Source: a virus
IMG/VR virus record: IMGVR_UViG_3300020411_000892
Span: 1 to 42,241 of that record
Direction: 5' to 3' (one strand)
DNA length: 42,241 nucleotides
In this document: piece after piece, positions 39,885 to 42,241 of the stretch
How positions within the stretch are numbered: the stretch's first letter is position 1
Layout: the number at the start of each line of letters is the position of its first letter
Notes under the pieces: generated by a model
What the model was told of the DNA's origin: nothing
The model's database searches: none
The model's input: only the letters and a program-made list of their open reading frames with translations
Position numbers and translations under genes: made by a program

Positions 39885-41210
39885 GTGGGAACGAAAAGAA
39901 TTTCACAATTAGATACTCTGGCTGATGAGGTGCTCACTGGTGAAGCGATTCTGCCAGTTGTTATCTCTGACCCTTTGATTCCAAATAGGAAGGCAAAGAT
40001 CAATCAGTTATTTAAAGGAGTAAGTGCGGGATCCCAGTCGGCTCCTGGACTTTGTTTTGACTTGGATAGGGACACAGGTCTCTATCAATCAGCATACGAT
40101 GAGATAGGTCTTGCATTTGGTACATCTAGTATGTACTATAGAAAGCAAGGAAACGCAGATGGATCTGCAACTATACGATTAATTGCAAGTGATACTACTT
40201 CATCTAATGTTAACATTGATTTACGACCGCAGGGTTCTGGTAAGTTCCTTGTAAATGGTCCGACCGAACTAATTGATACTAACTTTTATATTGCTGACGA
40301 TCAGAACCCTGATAAGAAAGCAAAATTTGAAGTATCTGCAGTATCAACTGGTGCTGGTATTCGTACGTTTGCTTTACCAAGCACAGGAAGTTTTACTTCT
40401 ACTACTCTGTTAGGTAATGACACCGCACAGACTATTAGTAATAAGACTATCATCATTCAGGATGGTAACTTACAAATTGTTGGTTCATCTAATTCTGGTA
40501 AGATAGCATTATTTGAAACTGACTCTTGGGAAGCACCTGTAACTCACATTTACAGACTTCCTGATTATGGTACATCTGCATCTCAGAGTACATTAATTGA
40601 TACTATTACAGAACAAGACGTAAGTAATAAGAACTTTATTAATCCTACTGTATCAGATATTGCTTCTGGAGATCCAAATAATCCAACTCCTGAGGTACTA
40701 TTAGATGCTGGTGATCTCACCACAAATAGAATTGTAAAATTCCCAGACCAGTCTCTTACTCTTGCTGGTACGGAATCTACACAGATTATTAAAAACAAGA
40801 CGTACTCTGGACCTTACTTTAGTAAGGAAGATGATGCTACGGCTCGTATATATTTTGATCTGACGGAAGTGCAAGGTGCCCAGACACTTAGATATGACTT
40901 CCCAACTTCATCACTAAATACAAACATACTTTCAAATAACACACTTGTAACAACTAAAGCAACACAGGTACTCGAAAATAAGAGTATTAAGGAACTTAAG
41001 TTGATTGATGGTGTTGATGAAACGAAACAGGTATTCCTGGATCTTGGTAATCTTGAAGGTATGAGAACCATTAGGTTCCCTAATGCTGATGCTACACTAC
41101 TATCGACTGAAAACGTTGGAAGCGTTGGTGTCGCATTTGGAGGTCCAATTTCGGCACCAGATCTGGGTGGTAGACTCAGAATACAACAACACTTTTTAGC
41201 AGGTTGGTAA
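39885..41210 (+). CDS. Fibre-like structural protein with NKT repeats
   Basis: The GTG start at 39885 is the best candidate. The 441-aa protein begins GTKRISQLDTLADEVL and contains recurrent units of the form T-x-Q-x-(I/V)-x-NK-(T/S/N) (TAQTISNKTI, TEQDVSNKNF, STQIIKNKTY, ATQVLENKSI), a pattern seen in phage tail and baseplate fibre proteins, with beta-rich Thr/Ser sequence between. It follows a late promoter. The exact part of the virion is uncertain. Confidence 0.7.
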   Translation: MGTKRISQLDTLADEVLTGEAILPVVISDPLIPNRKAKINQLFKGVSAGSQSAPGLCFDLDRDTGLYQSAYDEIGLAFGTSSMYYRKQGNADGSATIRLIASDTTSSNVNIDLRPQGSGKFLVNGPTELIDTNFYIADDQNPDKKAKFEVSAVSTGAGIRTFALPSTGSFTSTTLLGNDTAQTISNKTIIIQDGNLQIVGSSNSGKIALFETDSWEAPVTHIYRLPDYGTSASQSTLIDTITEQDVSNKNFINPTVSDIASGDPNNPTPEVLLDAGDLTTNRIVKFPDQSLTLAGTESTQIIKNKTYSGPYFSKEDDATARIYFDLTEVQGAQTLRYDFPTSSLNTNILSNNTLVTTKATQVLENKSIKELKLIDGVDETKQVFLDLGNLEGMRTIRFPNADATLLSTENVGSVGVAFGGPISAPDLGGRLRIQQHFLAGW

Positions 41211-41217
41211 TTAACAA

Positions 41218-42241
41218 ATGACAGCAGGAAGATTAGCTGCATCATCCCCCGCAGCAACAACAAATACCGTGCTATACAGTTCGCACATTGGTACAACAAC
41301 CAGTGGTGTTCTACACGTAGCCAACAGATCGGGAAGTGCTATAACTTATAGAGTTGCACATAAGGATTACAGTCAAGTTTTAACACTTGATGCTAACACC
41401 TATGACTTTAAGAAAGGTAACCCTATAACAAAGTATAAGTTAGCGATTAACCCTGGACTGACTCAGGCAAACGCAACACCAGGTTTAGGAATTATATCTG
41501 ATCAAGGTAACTGGGAAGCACGTATTGGGGATGTAGTACGTACTACCGCAACTACCACTTACTTTACTAAAGTAAAGAGAACTGCACAACTGTTCATTGA
41601 TTCAACAACTGGTTCTGGAGCATTCGTTGGTGGCGAGGCTATTACTGCTGGTACGTCTGGTCTAACTGGAGTATTCCGTGGAATCGGTACTTCTACAATG
41701 GATTTGGAATTAGATGATATTGCTTCTGGTGATACTACTATTAAGTTCACCACTGCTGATAATATGGCAGTCAATGACTATATTGTCTTTGACGCTGATA
41801 ATGCTGCTGCTGAAGTTGCAACAATTACTGGTATCGCATTCTATAACTCACCAACCAATACAGGAGGTGCTACTGTAACTGTTACTCGTGGTACATTTGG
41901 TACTACTGCTGTAGCACATACACCTGGTCAATATCTTCAGGCATACACTCCATCTGGAACAACCACCACTATTAACGAGGGTGCTGTATTCCAGTCAAGT
42001 GACTTAACAGTAACGGTTACTAATGGTACTACTGTAGTATCTGGACAATATATCCTTGTAGGTAACGAGGTTATGCTTTGTTCTGCTGTTGCTGGTAATG
42101 ACCTTACAGTTGAACGTGGAATGTGGGGAACCACAGCAGTAAACCATAACGATGGTTCTACTGTTACACCATTGGTTGCTACTGCTGGTGCTGTTGGAGC
42201 AGCAAAGTGGTTTTCTGCTGGTGAAACAGTAACTGGTGCTG
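41218..42241 (+). CDS. Structural (fibre-like) protein, 5' part
   Basis: An open frame begins at ATG 41218 and runs for 341 codons off the end of the window. It begins with a Thr/Ala-rich stretch (MTAGRLAASSPAATTNTV) and is rich in Thr, Gly and Val, with two copies of a V-x-RG-x-x-GTTA-x-x-H unit (TVTRGTFGTTAVAH and TVERGMWGTTAVNH). It is probably a trimeric fibre or baseplate appendage, following the gene before it. Confidence 0.7.
   Translation, partial: MTAGRLAASSPAATTNTVLYSSHIGTTTSGVLHVANRSGSAITYRVAHKDYSQVLTLDANTYDFKKGNPITKYKLAINPGLTQANATPGLGIISDQGNWEARIGDVVRTTATTTYFTKVKRTAQLFIDSTTGSGAFVGGEAITAGTSGLTGVFRGIGTSTMDLELDDIASGDTTIKFTTADNMAVNDYIVFDADNAAAEVATITGIAFYNSPTNTGGATVTVTRGTFGTTAVAHTPGQYLQAYTPSGTTTTINEGAVFQSSDLTVTVTNGTTVVSGQYILVGNEVMLCSAVAGNDLTVERGMWGTTAVNHNDGSTVTPLVATAGAVGAAKWFSAGETVTGA

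Overview
The window looks like part of the genome of a T4-type cyanomyovirus, a contractile-tailed phage of marine Synechococcus or Prochlorococcus. T4 core genes (nrdAB, gp33, gp32, gp53, gp48, gp4, gp54, gp26, gp51, gp27, gp5) are interleaved with cyanobacterial auxiliary metabolic genes: talC, petF, psbA, pcyA, CP12, cpeT, phoH, purC, purN, thyX and a peptide deformylase. DNA is AT-rich. Genes are packed with ATGA or TAATG overlaps, and exact TATAAATA octamers, the T4 late-promoter sequence, sit before several gene blocks. Both window ends cut genes, so this is an internal slice. I saw no tRNA, integrase, IS element or CRISPR array.

Layout. 1-2120: end of nrdA, nrdB, a basic 49-aa ORF, then a repeat-bearing island with two tiny genes (one DUF4278-like) closed by a strong terminator. 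2150-5440: talC, a GIY-YIG nuclease-like gene, an ORF interrupted by an amber codon, petF and small unknown genes. 5441-6880: late promoter, 27-codon leader ORF, psbA, terminator. 6880-11340: the first 2OG-Fe(II) oxygenase, peptide deformylase, purN, purC, a ParB/DGQHR-like protein. 11337-14546: a 1069-aa probable virion protein. 14543-19010: small genes, two more oxygenases, glutaredoxin, thyX. 19010-22920: replication and late-transcription block (phoH, PD-(D/E)XK exonuclease, gp33, DUF1825, gp32), a fourth oxygenase and a His-rich exported protein. 22919-24803 (minus strand): gp53 and gp48. 24804-36890: gp4, gp54, pcyA, gp26, gp51, two tape-measure-like proteins, gp27, CP12, gp5. 36893-39505: cpeT, small genes and a minus-strand oxygenase. 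39620-42241: fibre-like structural genes.

How the genes fit together. nrdAB, thyX, purC and purN make nucleotides. TalC and the Calvin-cycle inhibitor CP12 would push carbon into the pentose phosphate pathway, giving ribose and NADPH. PsbA, ferredoxin, PcyA and CpeT maintain or tune host light reactions and pigments, and the deformylase can process D1. The remainder builds baseplate, tail and head-completion parts.

Most notable features: five divergent 2OG-Fe(II) oxygenase paralogs; abutting divergent gp48/gp4 genes with late-promoter octamers inside each other's coding sequence; an in-frame leader ORF ending exactly at the psbA start; two consecutive tape-measure-like proteins, one with a degenerate M23 domain; and pcyA and CP12 set inside the baseplate operon.
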